Positions 51,525 through 59,579 of a DNA stretch of 64,000 nt are shown here, piece by piece. The notes under the pieces are model-generated. The model was not told the DNA's origin, made no database searches, and saw nothing but the letters and a program-made list of their open reading frames with translations. Positions within the stretch are counted from its first letter, which is position 1. Each line of letters opens with the position of its first letter. The translations under genes were made by a program, and so were the position numbers. The DNA is taken from the NCBI RefSeq assembly GCF_006438915.1, contig NZ_RCZE01000009.1, positions 1 through 64,000 on the forward strand. Reading direction: 5' to 3'. The DNA is from Pseudomonas arsenicoxydans (GTDB lineage Bacteria > Pseudomonadota > Gammaproteobacteria > Pseudomonadales > Pseudomonadaceae).

Positions 51525-52275
51525 GCCGAGCCTGGTTGAACAGCAAGGCACCCTGGGCCGCTATCTGCGCGACCCGGATCACTGCGCGCCACCCAGTGAA
51601 ATGAATGCGACGCGGGCCCAGGTCTATCGCGACTTGATTTTCGCCAACCTGTCGACGTTGCTCAGCGGGACGTTCCCGGTGCTGATCAAGATTCTCGGTG
51701 ATGAACAGTGGCGCACGCTGGTGCGGATTTTCCTGCGGGATTACCGCGCGCAGACGCCGAAATTCGGCGAGATCGCCAAGGAATTTATCGAGTTTCTCGC
51801 GGCTGAACCGCAGGCGTTGAGCGAGGGCACCTGGCCGCCGTTCATGGTCGAGTTGGCGCATTACGAATGGGTCGAGATGGCGTTGCAGCAGTCCGATGCC
51901 GAGCCGTTGGCACCGAGTGATGCGGCGATGATCCTGGAGCGACCGTTGCAGGTTTCGCCCCTGGCGTGGCCGCTGGCGTATGGCTGGCCGGTGCAATTGG
52001 TCGGGCCGGATGTTCAACCCGAGGCAGCACCGGCTCAGCCGACCTTGTTGCTGGTGAGACGGGCGGAGGACTGGAGTGTGAAGTTTTCCGAACTGAGCCC
52101 GTTGGCGTGGCGATTGTTGCAACGGATCGAGCAATTCCCTGAGCTGAACGGCGCTGCGCAGCTGGAAGGCCTGGCGGTCGAGGCGGGGGCGAGCGGTTCG
52201 GCGGAGTTCATGGAGAGCGGCGCGGCGTTGTTGCGCCAGATGCACGGGGAAGGGGTGGTTGGCGTAGCAATCTGA
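51517..52275 (+). CDS. DUF2063 protein, partner of DUF692 (MbnC/BufC-like)
   Basis: The 252 residues belong to DUF2063, with an N-terminal helical domain ([16 protein letters not shown] and [21 protein letters not shown]) and a C-terminal domain. In methanobactin and bufferin systems the homologous protein binds the precursor peptide and activates the DUF692 enzyme. It overlaps the preceding gene by 8 bases, supporting a complex. A REP structure follows. Confidence 0.87.
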   Translation: MDKPSLVEQQGTLGRYLRDPDHCAPPSEMNATRAQVYRDLIFANLSTLLSGTFPVLIKILGDEQWRTLVRIFLRDYRAQTPKFGEIAKEFIEFLAAEPQALSEGTWPPFMVELAHYEWVEMALQQSDAEPLAPSDAAMILERPLQVSPLAWPLAYGWPVQLVGPDVQPEAAPAQPTLLLVRRAEDWSVKFSELSPLAWRLLQRIEQFPELNGAAQLEGLAVEAGASGSAEFMESGAALLRQMHGEGVVGVAI

Positions 52276-52310
52276 CCCACCACAACCCAACAAACCCCAT
52301 CAACCCTGGA

Positions 52311-52463
52311 GTGAGCCTTTGTGGCGAGGGGGCTTGCCCCCGTTGGGTCGCGAAGCGGCCCTGCACTTTTTAAAGCCAACCGAGTCGCCTGGATTTACGG
52401 CTGCTTCGCAGCCGAACGGGGCGATGCGGCGTTCCGACAAGCCCCCTCGCCACAAAGGCTCAC
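52311..52463. repeat. REP-type inverted repeat pair (GTGGCGAGGGGGC class)
   Basis: GTGAGCCTTTGTGGCGAGGG and CCCTCGCCACAAAGGCTCAC are perfect complements across 113 bases, with inner arms GCGAAGCGGC and GCTGCTTCGC. It separates the DUF692 operon from the convergent histidine kinase gene. Confidence 0.88.
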
Positions 52464-52500
52464 TCAGGGTTAGTGGTGTGTCTGGATATCTCTTACACGT

Positions 52501-53811
52501 TTACTGACCGACAGGTCGGATCGGCAATTTCAGCTCCGCACACAATCCCCCACCTTCACGATTGCTCAACGTCAGCGACCCGCCAATGGCCAACGCCAGT
52601 TGCTGTGCAATCGCCAACCCAAGTCCCGTGCCACCGGTGCTGCGGTTGCGTGAATTCTCCACCCGGTAGAACGGTTCCATCACCTGTGCCAGCTCTTCCT
52701 CGGCAATGCCCGGCCCGCGGTCCATGACTTTCACTGACAGGCTGCCGTTTTTGTTTTCCACCTTCAGTTCAGCCGCGCCCGCGAACTTCAGGGCATTGTC
52801 GGTCAGGTTCACCAGCACCCGGCGCAACGCATGGGGTCGGGTGTTGATGACGGCTTCACTTTTTCCGCCCAGTTGCACGTCTTTGCCCATGTCCTGATAG
52901 TCGAACACCAGGCTGTCGAGGAAAGAGTCCATGTCGGTGCGCCGACTTTCTTCGGTCGAGCCGTGAATGCTGCGCGCGTACGCCACGCCTTCGCGTACCA
53001 GGTGTTCCATCTCGCCAAGGTCGTTCCACAGTTTGTCTTTTTCGACGGAGTCGTCCATGAATTCGGCGCGCAGTTTCATGCGGGTGATTGGGGTTTGCAG
53101 GTCGTGGGAAATAGCCGCCAGCAGTTGCATGCGTTCCTTGAGGTACGCGGCAATGCGGGCCTGCATGGCATTGAACGCCTTGGCCGCGTGGGCGACTTCA
53201 GTCGGGCCTTTTTCGTCCAGGTGCACCGCGTGGGCATTGGGGTCGAGGGTTTCCACGGCTTGCGCGAGGCGCGTCAGCGGGCGGATGGCGATGCGCACGG
53301 CCAGCCAGGTGCAGGCGATCAACAACGCCAATTGGCCGAGCAATACGACAGGCAGCCACGGCGACAGCGGCACCATCGAAGGGCGCACGTCGATGGTCAC
53401 CGGGCTGCCATCGGCGAGTTTCAGGTGGACCTGGAAGTGTTTGATCGGGCCGGGGATGTCGGTCACGGTCATCGGGTAGTCCTTGCCGATGGCGTCCTTG
53501 ATCGACGTCACCGCAATCGGCGTGTCATGCATGGCCGTGCCCGGCGAACCTTCATCCAGCAAATAGCGGTAATTGCGCCGTTCCAGTTGTTGCAACCAAC
53601 TCATTCGTTCCGCCGCTGGCAAGCGGTCGAGGATGGCGATGGAGGTCGAGACGTCGGTCTCAAGGTTGCCAAGCATGGTGTTTTTCGCGGTTTCGTAACG
53701 CTCGTAATACTGCGCGCCGAAGGACAACGCCTGGGCCAGGATCAAGCCGATCAGGAAGATCAGCGACAGCCGCGAGGCGAGGGTGCGGGGCCAGCGAATC
53801 GCAAGGTTCAT
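52501..53811 (-). CDS. EnvZ-type sensor histidine kinase
   Basis: The 436 residues have a transmembrane segment at about 12-32, a periplasmic loop to about 150, a second transmembrane segment and a HAMP domain. The dimerisation helix follows with the phospho-His in AAISHDLQTPITRMK (about 229-243), then the ATPase domain with LTDNALKFA (N box), DRGPGIAEEEL (G1) and GTGLGLAIAQQLA (G2). It phosphorylates the response regulator encoded upstream, whose stop overlaps its ATG by 4 bases. The signal is unknown. Confidence 0.92.
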   Translation of the reverse strand: MNLAIRWPRTLASRLSLIFLIGLILAQALSFGAQYYERYETAKNTMLGNLETDVSTSIAILDRLPAAERMSWLQQLERRNYRYLLDEGSPGTAMHDTPIAVTSIKDAIGKDYPMTVTDIPGPIKHFQVHLKLADGSPVTIDVRPSMVPLSPWLPVVLLGQLALLIACTWLAVRIAIRPLTRLAQAVETLDPNAHAVHLDEKGPTEVAHAAKAFNAMQARIAAYLKERMQLLAAISHDLQTPITRMKLRAEFMDDSVEKDKLWNDLGEMEHLVREGVAYARSIHGSTEESRRTDMDSFLDSLVFDYQDMGKDVQLGGKSEAVINTRPHALRRVLVNLTDNALKFAGAAELKVENKNGSLSVKVMDRGPGIAEEELAQVMEPFYRVENSRNRSTGGTGLGLAIAQQLALAIGGSLTLSNREGGGLCAELKLPIRPVGQ

Positions 53812-54548
53812 GAGGGTGCACCGAGTACTTCTACCGCCAGCGAAAACACGTAGCCCTCGCTGCGCACGGTTTTGATGTAGGCCGGTTCGCGGGCGTCGTC
53901 GAGCAAACGCTGACGTAAACGGCTGACCAGTAAGTCGATGGAACGGTCGAACAGGTCGGCATCGCGGCCCTGGGTCAGGTTCAGCAGTTGATCGCGATTG
54001 AGCACCCGTTGCGGGTGATCGAGGAATACCCGCAGCAGCCGGTATTCGGCGCCACTGAGCGCGACCATGGTGCCGTCCTCGTCCAGCAAGTGCCGGGCCG
54101 AAGTGTCCAGGCGCCAGCGCCCGAACGCTAGCAGGCGGCCGCTTTCGGTCACCACCAGGTTGGGCGGCAACATGCGCGTGCGGCGCAGCACGGCGTTGAT
54201 ACGGGCGAGCAACTCGCGGGCGGCGAACGGTTTGACCAGGTAATCATCGGCGCCCATTTCCAGGCCGATGATGCGGTCGGTTTCGTCGTTGCGCGCGGTG
54301 AGCATTAACACAGGCGTGGCCTTGTGTTTGCCGGCGCGCAATTCGCGGCAGAGCATCAGGCCGTCGTCGCCGGGCATCATGATGTCGAGCACGATCAGGT
54401 CTACCGGCGTGGTTTCAAGAAAGGCACGCATCTGCCGGCCGTCAGCGACGACGGTGGTGCGCAGGCCGTTCTTCTTCAAGTAGTTGCCTACCAGTTCCCG
54501 GATCTCGCGGTCATCGTCGACGATGAGAATGTGATCGACGTGTTCCAT
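53808..54548 (-). CDS. OmpR-family response regulator
   Basis: The 246-residue regulator has an N-terminal receiver domain with DDDREIREL (acid pocket), the phospho-Asp in LIVLDIMMPGDDGL (about 55), MLTARNDETD and DDYLVKPFAAREL with the conserved Lys. The C-terminal winged helix contains LSGAEYRLLRVFL, LNRDQLLNLTQGRDADLFDRSID and YIKTVRSEGYVF. The start at 54548 was chosen because upstream in-frame codons lie in the operator region. It probably binds the TGTATC direct repeats around its own promoter and before neighbouring genes. Confidence 0.93.
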   Translation of the reverse strand: MEHVDHILIVDDDREIRELVGNYLKKNGLRTTVVADGRQMRAFLETTPVDLIVLDIMMPGDDGLMLCRELRAGKHKATPVLMLTARNDETDRIIGLEMGADDYLVKPFAARELLARINAVLRRTRMLPPNLVVTESGRLLAFGRWRLDTSARHLLDEDGTMVALSGAEYRLLRVFLDHPQRVLNRDQLLNLTQGRDADLFDRSIDLLVSRLRQRLLDDAREPAYIKTVRSEGYVFSLAVEVLGAPS

Positions 54549-54620
54549 GGGGGCCTTGCCTCTGTAAGTGGGGGATGCCACGCAGTCTATCGAGCCTTGG
54601 TCCGCTTGCCCGCCGCCCTT

Positions 54621-54765
54621 TGTATTGCAGTGTATCTGGCTTGGCGGCGGATACACGCAGACGCAAAAACCCGGTTTTTCAGGGGTTTTGTATCGCTGTG
54701 TATCGCAGGGCGGCTTTGATACGTACCGATTTACACGCGTCTGTTTTCGACACAGACCAGATACC
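54621..54765. promoter_or_regulatory. Operator cluster C between the response regulator and DUF2790 genes
   Basis: TGTATT-GCAG-TGTATC with GATACA after 13 bases (54621-54655) has the same layout as operator A. A second pair, TGTATC-GCTG-TGTATC, is at 54689-54704, and a degenerate ACACAGACCAGATACC at 54750-54765. The 307-base divergent space shows no other gene. Confidence 0.65.
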
Positions 54766-54855
54766 TCGCAGGCTTCTAATAGGTTCCATCGAGGCAAACC
54801 AGACCGCCTCGGCTCAATTGAACGACCTACCCATTGAAGCCTTGAGGAAACCACC

Positions 54856-55119
54856 ATGAACACTAAAGCCATCTACGCCGCTTGCCTGTTTGCTGCCCTG
54901 AACATCTGCACCTTGTCGGCCCGTGCCGAAGCAGACGTCACCCCGAAAACCTACACCTACGGCACCCATCTGGACATCAAGAAAGTCGTGTCGCTGAAAC
55001 AGGACGCGACCCCGGCCTGTGGCGTGGTGGATGCGCAACTGACTTACCTGGATTCGCAGAACAAAACCCAGGTTCTGGACTACCGCAAAGTGGCTGACAA
55101 CTGCAACTCGGACAACTGA
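54856..55119 (+). CDS. Secreted DUF2790 protein
   Basis: The 87 residues have a signal peptide (MNTKAIYAACLFAALNICTLSARA) and a DUF2790 domain, with YGTHLDIKKVVSLKQ, ACGVVDAQLTYLDSQNKTQVLDYRKVADNC. The two cysteines (about 54 and 83) could form a disulfide. DUF2790 proteins are small periplasmic pseudomonad proteins often next to a metal- or stress-responsive two-component system; function unknown. It is divergent from the response regulator gene and carries its own copy of the operator. Confidence 0.87.
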   Translation: MNTKAIYAACLFAALNICTLSARAEADVTPKTYTYGTHLDIKKVVSLKQDATPACGVVDAQLTYLDSQNKTQVLDYRKVADNCNSDN

Positions 55120-55167
55120 TTGCTGCGATCACCCAGTGCTCATCCCCTTTGAAACAGGAAGAACCTC

Positions 55168-55380
55168 ATGAACAACGTAAGCCGCTACCTGACCGCCATT
55201 GCCTTCTCCGTCGCCGGCGCTGCCGCCCATGCCAATGCCGCTGTTGAACAGAACAGTTGTGGCAGTGCCACCTGCTTCCAGCTGACGCCGGTGGCGCACA
55301 AGGATTCCAACGCATTTCTGGCCGAGGAGGGTTATAGCCGTACGCCGCAGGGGCAGCATCTGGATAACCAGACTGCCTGA
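55168..55380 (+). CDS. Small secreted protein with CxxxxC motif
   Basis: The 70 residues have a signal peptide (to about residue 26, AHANA) and a short mature part with NSCGSATCFQLTPVAHKD. No family recognised. It lies 48 bases behind the DUF2790 gene and probably shares its transcript. Being cysteine-containing, secreted and in the same presumed regulon as a DUF692-DUF2063 pair, it is a candidate substrate of that enzyme, but this is inference and the genes are 3.6 kb apart. Confidence 0.7.
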   Translation: MNNVSRYLTAIAFSVAGAAAHANAAVEQNSCGSATCFQLTPVAHKDSNAFLAEEGYSRTPQGQHLDNQTA

Positions 55381-55413
55381 AGCCAGACATCGCTCATGTA
55401 AACGCCACCAATC

Positions 55414-55510
55414 TAGTGTGGGAGCGGGCTTGCTCGCGAAGGCGGAGTGTCAGTCGACATCAATATGGAATGTACTGGCCTCTTCGCGAGCAAGCCCGCT
55501 CCCACATTAG
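55414..55510. repeat. REP-type inverted repeat pair (GTGGGAGCGGGC class)
   Basis: GTGTGGGAGCGGGCTTGCTC and GAGCAAGCCCGCTCCCACAT lie between the small secreted protein gene and the DipZ-like gene. Confidence 0.85.
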
Positions 55511-55546
55511 TTGTGTGTGAATCGCCACCCCTTATTAGGTGATCCC

Positions 55547-56755
55547 ATGTTTCTCATCGCTTTCCTGGGCGGCATATTGACCGTCCTCAGTCCCTGCATC
55601 TTGCCGGTCGTGCCGTTCCTGTTCGCCGGGGTCAAACGTACCCGTTCCTCCATCCTGCTGACGCTTGGCGGCATGGTCCTGACGTTCGCCCTGATCTCCA
55701 GCCTGGCTGTGGTCAGCAGTGAGTGGGTGGTGCAAGCCAACAACACCGGGCGCCATGTCGCCCTGTTCGTGATGGTGCTGTTTGCCCTCTCGCTGATTTC
55801 GGCCCGGGTCGGTGACTGGATGGCACGTCCGTTCGTGGCGCTGGGCAATCGCCTTGACCCTGACACCCGCAAAATGTCCGGCCCGTTGAGTTCGGTCATG
55901 ATCGGAGTCGCCACCGGTCTGCTGTGGGCACCGTGCGCCGGGCCGATCCTCGGGGTGATCCTCACCGGCGCCATGCTGCAAGGCGCCAATGCGCAAACCA
56001 GCCTGTTGCTGCTGGCGTACGGTTTGGGCAGCGCACTGTCCCTGGGGACGTTGATCTTCGCCGGTCGCGGCTTGGTCAATCGCTTGAAAGCGTCGATTCC
56101 GGTCACCGGTTGGCTGCGTAAGGGTGCAGGTGTTGCGGTGCTGGCGGCTGCGGCGGTGATTTCCACCGGCGCTGATAAAACCCTGCTGGCCGGCACCTCG
56201 TCCGAAGGCGTCAGCAGCCTTGAGAAAGGCGTGCTGGAAAACGTGCCGAAAGTGGTCGATTACTTCGTCAGCAAAGTGAAGGCCGATACGATGGACAACG
56301 CCCAAGGCGTCATGCCGTCGCTGAATGGCGCCGTCGAATGGCTCAACTCGCCGGCCCTGACCAACGAATCGCTGAAAGGCAAAGTGGTGCTGGTGGATTT
56401 CTGGACCTTTGACTGCATCAACTGCCAGCACACGCTGCCGTATGTGAAGGACTGGGCGAAGAAGTATGAGAAGGACGGCCTGGTGGTGATTGGTGTGCAC
56501 ACCCCGGAATACGGTTTCGAACGCATCATCGACAACGTCAAGGATCAGGTGAAGAAGCTCGGCATCACCTACCCGGTGGCCATCGACAACAACTACGCGA
56601 TCTGGCGCAACTTCGACAACCAGTACTGGCCCGCTCACTACCTGATCGACGCCAAGGGCCAGGTGCGTTACACCCACTTCGGTGAAGGCAGTTACGAGAC
56701 GCAGGAGAAGATGATCCAGCAACTGCTGCAAGAAGCGAAAGCCCCGGCAGCGTAA
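55547..56755 (+). CDS. DipZ-like protein: CcdA-type membrane domain fused to a thioredoxin-like domain
   Basis: The 402 residues have an N-terminal CcdA/DsbD-type domain of about six helices with SPCILPVVPFLFAG and LWAPCAGPILGV, the paired cysteines that carry electrons. The C-terminal periplasmic TlpA-like thioredoxin domain has the active site DCINCQ. Such proteins bring reducing power from the cytoplasm to periplasmic thiols. ATG 55547 fits the CcdA start. Its place behind the two-component system and small Cys-containing proteins, like the P. aeruginosa DsbRS region, suggests a role in thiol or copper stress. A terminator follows inside the convergent gene end. Confidence 0.88.
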   Translation: MFLIAFLGGILTVLSPCILPVVPFLFAGVKRTRSSILLTLGGMVLTFALISSLAVVSSEWVVQANNTGRHVALFVMVLFALSLISARVGDWMARPFVALGNRLDPDTRKMSGPLSSVMIGVATGLLWAPCAGPILGVILTGAMLQGANAQTSLLLLAYGLGSALSLGTLIFAGRGLVNRLKASIPVTGWLRKGAGVAVLAAAAVISTGADKTLLAGTSSEGVSSLEKGVLENVPKVVDYFVSKVKADTMDNAQGVMPSLNGAVEWLNSPALTNESLKGKVVLVDFWTFDCINCQHTLPYVKDWAKKYEKDGLVVIGVHTPEYGFERIIDNVKDQVKKLGITYPVAIDNNYAIWRNFDNQYWPAHYLIDAKGQVRYTHFGEGSYETQEKMIQQLLQEAKAPAA

Positions 56756-56764
56756 GCGACCCAA

Positions 56765-57757
56765 TCAATGGCCCACAGGCTCCGCGCCGTGGGCCATTGG
56801 CTTTTTCGCCTGACTGCGTCGCCATGCGGCCGGCGGTGCACCGAATTCACGACGGAAGGCCCGACTGAACGCCGTGTCGGTCTGGTAACCCACTTCTTCG
56901 GCAATGCGCATCAATGAGCTGTTACTGCTGCGTAACAGGTTGGCCGCCAGCAGCATCCGCCATTGCGTCAGGTACTGCATCGGCGAACTCCCCACCAATT
57001 GCTGAAAGCGTTCGGCCAACACCGATCGTGAGGTGCCGGCCGTTCGCGCCAGTTCATCCAGCGTCCAGGCGTGACAGGGTTTGTTGTGCAGTGCGTTCAA
57101 CGCGGCGCCGACAATCCGGTCACCAACCCCGGCCAGCCAACCGGTACGTCCTTCGCTCTGTTCGTTCATGTGCAGGCGCAGCACTTCGATGAACAACACC
57201 TCGGCCAGTTTCGCCAGCACACCTTCGCCACCGGGCCTGGGCGAGCGAGCTTCGGCCAAGGCATAACGCACTGAAGACTCCAGCCACAGGCCTGCATTCG
57301 AACCGCGCACATTGACCCGGACCACCGCGGGCAACCCGGTCAGCAACATGCCGGCCAACCGCGTATCGCATGCCAGATAGCCGCACACCAACCGCGTCAC
57401 CGCGCCGCCTCCGCCATAACTCAATTGCCGGGGACGCCGCGCCAGCACCACGTCCAGCCGCGCACCGCTGGCGGGTGCGAGCCCGGGTGTCGAGCTCATG
57501 CGATGGGCATGCCCCTGCGGGAAAACCACCACATCGCCCGCCGTCAGCAGCAGCGGAGGATCATCCCCGAGTTCGACGTAGCACTCGCCTTCGGTGATCA
57601 AGTGAAAGATCACTATGCGCTCGGCGCCAGGCTCCAGAAACGGCGCCGCCGTGTCGGCGCTGGGCGACTGGTAGCACCACGGTGCGGTGAACCGGGCATT
57701 GATGAAAATCGCGCCGACCAGGCGTACGACCCGCAAGGTTTGGGACAGGGCGTCCAT
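56765..57757 (-). CDS. AraC-family transcriptional regulator with cupin sensor domain
   Basis: The 330 residues have an N-terminal cupin-like domain (IVIFHLITEGECYVELGDDPPLLLTAGDVVVFPQGHAH) and a C-terminal AraC double helix-turn-helix (LARTAGTSRSVLAERFQQLVG and IAEEVGYQTDTAFSRAFRREFG). It is of the cupin_6 type that senses small ligands. ATG 57757 was chosen; further in-frame upstream codons lack similarity. It is divergent from the DUF4242 and methyltransferase genes, which it may regulate. Confidence 0.87.
   Translation of the reverse strand: MDALSQTLRVVRLVGAIFINARFTAPWCYQSPSADTAAPFLEPGAERIVIFHLITEGECYVELGDDPPLLLTAGDVVVFPQGHAHRMSSTPGLAPASGARLDVVLARRPRQLSYGGGGAVTRLVCGYLACDTRLAGMLLTGLPAVVRVNVRGSNAGLWLESSVRYALAEARSPRPGGEGVLAKLAEVLFIEVLRLHMNEQSEGRTGWLAGVGDRIVGAALNALHNKPCHAWTLDELARTAGTSRSVLAERFQQLVGSSPMQYLTQWRMLLAANLLRSSNSSLMRIAEEVGYQTDTAFSRAFRREFGAPPAAWRRSQAKKPMAHGAEPVGH
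56766..56806 (+). terminator. Rho-independent terminator of the DipZ-like gene
   Basis: CAATGGCCCAC and GTGGGCCATTG pair around 12 bases and are followed by GCTTTTT. The stem lies inside the last codons of the convergent AraC gene, so the two functions share the same bases. Confidence 0.85.
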
Positions 57758-57938
57758 GGAGGTTTTCCGGTGTAGGGATCGCACTGATTGTGAGCCTGTC
57801 GCCGCCAGGCGGCCAACCTCCGGACGATCGGACAAGGTTGGCCGACGATCGGGCAGGACGCCGGCGTGCGCCGGGGCGATAGTTGGCTCACAGGGCCACT
57901 ACCGACCCTGTCATCAATAACAAGAATGAGAGGTTGCC

Positions 57939-58208
57939 ATGCCTAAGTTCGTCATAGAACGCGAGATCCCCGGCGCTGGAACACTGTCAGAACGGGATTT
58001 GAAAGCCGCGGCGCTAAAGTCCTGCGGCGTGTTGCGCGAGTTGCCAGAGGTGCAGTGGCTTCAGAGTTACGTCACCGGTGACAAGCTCTACTGCGTGTAC
58101 ATCGCACCCAGCGAAGCCCTCATCAAAGAACACGCCACCCGCAGTGGTTTCCCGGCCAGCCGTGTTTCCCAAGTGACGAGCATCATTGATCCCACCACGG
58201 CGGAATAA
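57939..58208 (+). CDS. DUF4242 family protein
   Basis: The 89 residues match DUF4242 (the SCO4226-like nickel-binding fold), with MPKFVIEREIPGAGTLSERDL, WLQSYVTGDKLYCVYIAPSEALIKEHA and a C-terminal VSQVTSIIDP. The fold is a ferredoxin-like barrel. Function is not settled; some members bind metal. A methyltransferase gene follows 36 bases later, so the two probably share a transcript, divergent from the AraC gene. Confidence 0.88.
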   Translation: MPKFVIEREIPGAGTLSERDLKAAALKSCGVLRELPEVQWLQSYVTGDKLYCVYIAPSEALIKEHATRSGFPASRVSQVTSIIDPTTAE

Positions 58209-58244
58209 GCAGCGGTCGGTCGCCATTCGTACGGAGCAGACTTC

Positions 58245-59057
58245 ATGAGTACACCGATTGATCTCACTGCCCTGAAAAATCGCCAGATGGCCTCCTGGGC
58301 CAGCGGCGACTACGCCATTATCGGCACCACGTTGCAGATTGTCGGCGAGCAGCTTGCCGAAGCCTGCGACCTGCTCTGTGACGAGCGGGTGCTGGACGTC
58401 GCCGCCGGCAACGGCAATGCGACACTCGCCGCCGCGCGTCGAGGCTGCAATGTCACTTCGACCGACTACGTCGCCGCGCTGCTGGAACGTGGCGAAGACC
58501 GGGCGAGGGCAGAACGCCTGGAAGTCAGCTTCCAGGTGGCCGACGCCGAAGCGTTGCCGTTCGACGACGCCAGCTTCGATGCCGTGCTGTCGACCTTCGG
58601 CGTGATGTTTACGCCGGACCAGGCCAAAGCCGCTTCAGAACTGGCCAGAGTGTGTCGCCCCGGCGGCCGTATCGGCCTGGCGAACTGGACACCCGAGGGT
58701 TTCGTCGGCCAGATGTTCAAGACCCTTGGCCGTCACATACCGCCACCTCCCGGCGCGCAACCACCCTCAAACTGGGGAACCGAAGCCTGGTTGCACTCGC
58801 ACTTTGACGAGCGCAACTTCCTGGTTCAGGTCACGCGCCGAACCTTCAACTTCCGCTATCGCTCGGCGGCGCATTTCATCGATATCTTTCGCAACTGGTA
58901 CGGCCCGCTCCACAAGGCCTTCGCGGCGCTGCCTCCCGAAGGTGCCAGGGCATTTGAGAGTGACCTGACTGAACTGATCAACCGGATGAACAGGGCGGGA
59001 GAAAAATCGCTGGTGGTGCCCAGTGAATACCTCGAAGCAGTCATCACAAGACGCTGA
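58245..59057 (+). CDS. Class I SAM-dependent methyltransferase (UbiE/Methyltransf_11 type)
   Basis: The 270 residues have the SAM-binding motif VLDVAAGNGNATLAAARRG (about 45-63), the acid of motif II in DYVAALLERG, VADAEALPFDDASFDAVLSTFGVMF, and CRPGGRIGLANWTPEGF. It resembles small-molecule methyltransferases of ubiquinone type; the acceptor is unknown. It follows the DUF4242 gene. Confidence 0.9.
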   Translation: MSTPIDLTALKNRQMASWASGDYAIIGTTLQIVGEQLAEACDLLCDERVLDVAAGNGNATLAAARRGCNVTSTDYVAALLERGEDRARAERLEVSFQVADAEALPFDDASFDAVLSTFGVMFTPDQAKAASELARVCRPGGRIGLANWTPEGFVGQMFKTLGRHIPPPPGAQPPSNWGTEAWLHSHFDERNFLVQVTRRTFNFRYRSAAHFIDIFRNWYGPLHKAFAALPPEGARAFESDLTELINRMNRAGEKSLVVPSEYLEAVITRR

Positions 59058-59070
59058 GTTGATGCAGAAC

Positions 59071-59166
59071 TAATGTGGGAGCGGGCTTGCTCGCGAAGGC
59101 GGCGGATCAGTCGATATCTACATTGACTGACACACCGCCTTCGCGAGCAAGCCCGCTCCCACAGGG
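59071..59166. repeat. REP-type inverted repeat pair (GTGGGAGCGGGC class)
   Basis: TAATGTGGGAGCGGGCTTGC and GCAAGCCCGCTCCCACAGGG face each other across about 50 bases between convergent methyltransferase and DUF488 genes. Confidence 0.85.
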
Positions 59167-59186
59167 GTTTTGTGGTGTTTATGGAT

Positions 59187-59573
59187 TTACTGAATGCTGG
59201 CGCCTCGGGCCGCCAGCAGTTCGCGCAATACCGAGCGGTGGCAGTGCGCTTCTTCCTCGCAGTAACAACCAACGGCCAATGAGGATTGATGGGAGAGGGC
59301 GGCCAGCAAGTCGAGTAACTGGCTCGGCGCGGGGTGGTTCATTTCAGCCTTGAACTTGCGTTTAAAGGCTTCCCAGGCTTTTTCATCGGTGGCCGCTTTG
59401 GCCTCGGCGACCAATTCCGCGCTCGGCGACAGCAGCGGTTGCCACACATCATAAAAATCACGACTGGCAAACTCGGCCTTCGGTACGCCACGGGGCGGGC
59501 GGCGGACCGTGCCCAGGCGCAAGCCTTCATCAGGCATGCGCGGTGAGCCGAGTCGAATGATATGAATGGCCAT
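59187..59573 (-). CDS. DUF488 family protein
   Basis: The 128 residues match DUF488, with IHIIRLGSPRMPDEGLRLGTVRRPPRG, FYDVWQPLLSPSAELV and CYCEEEAHCHRSVLREL near the end. That final stretch contains conserved Cys and His residues but function is unknown. The fold is compact and cytoplasmic. It lies 6 bases behind the phosphatidylcholine synthase gene on the same strand, so they likely form one unit. Confidence 0.88.
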   Translation of the reverse strand: MAIHIIRLGSPRMPDEGLRLGTVRRPPRGVPKAEFASRDFYDVWQPLLSPSAELVAEAKAATDEKAWEAFKRKFKAEMNHPAPSQLLDLLAALSHQSSLAVGCYCEEEAHCHRSVLRELLAARGASIQ

Positions 59574-59579
59574 GGCGGG

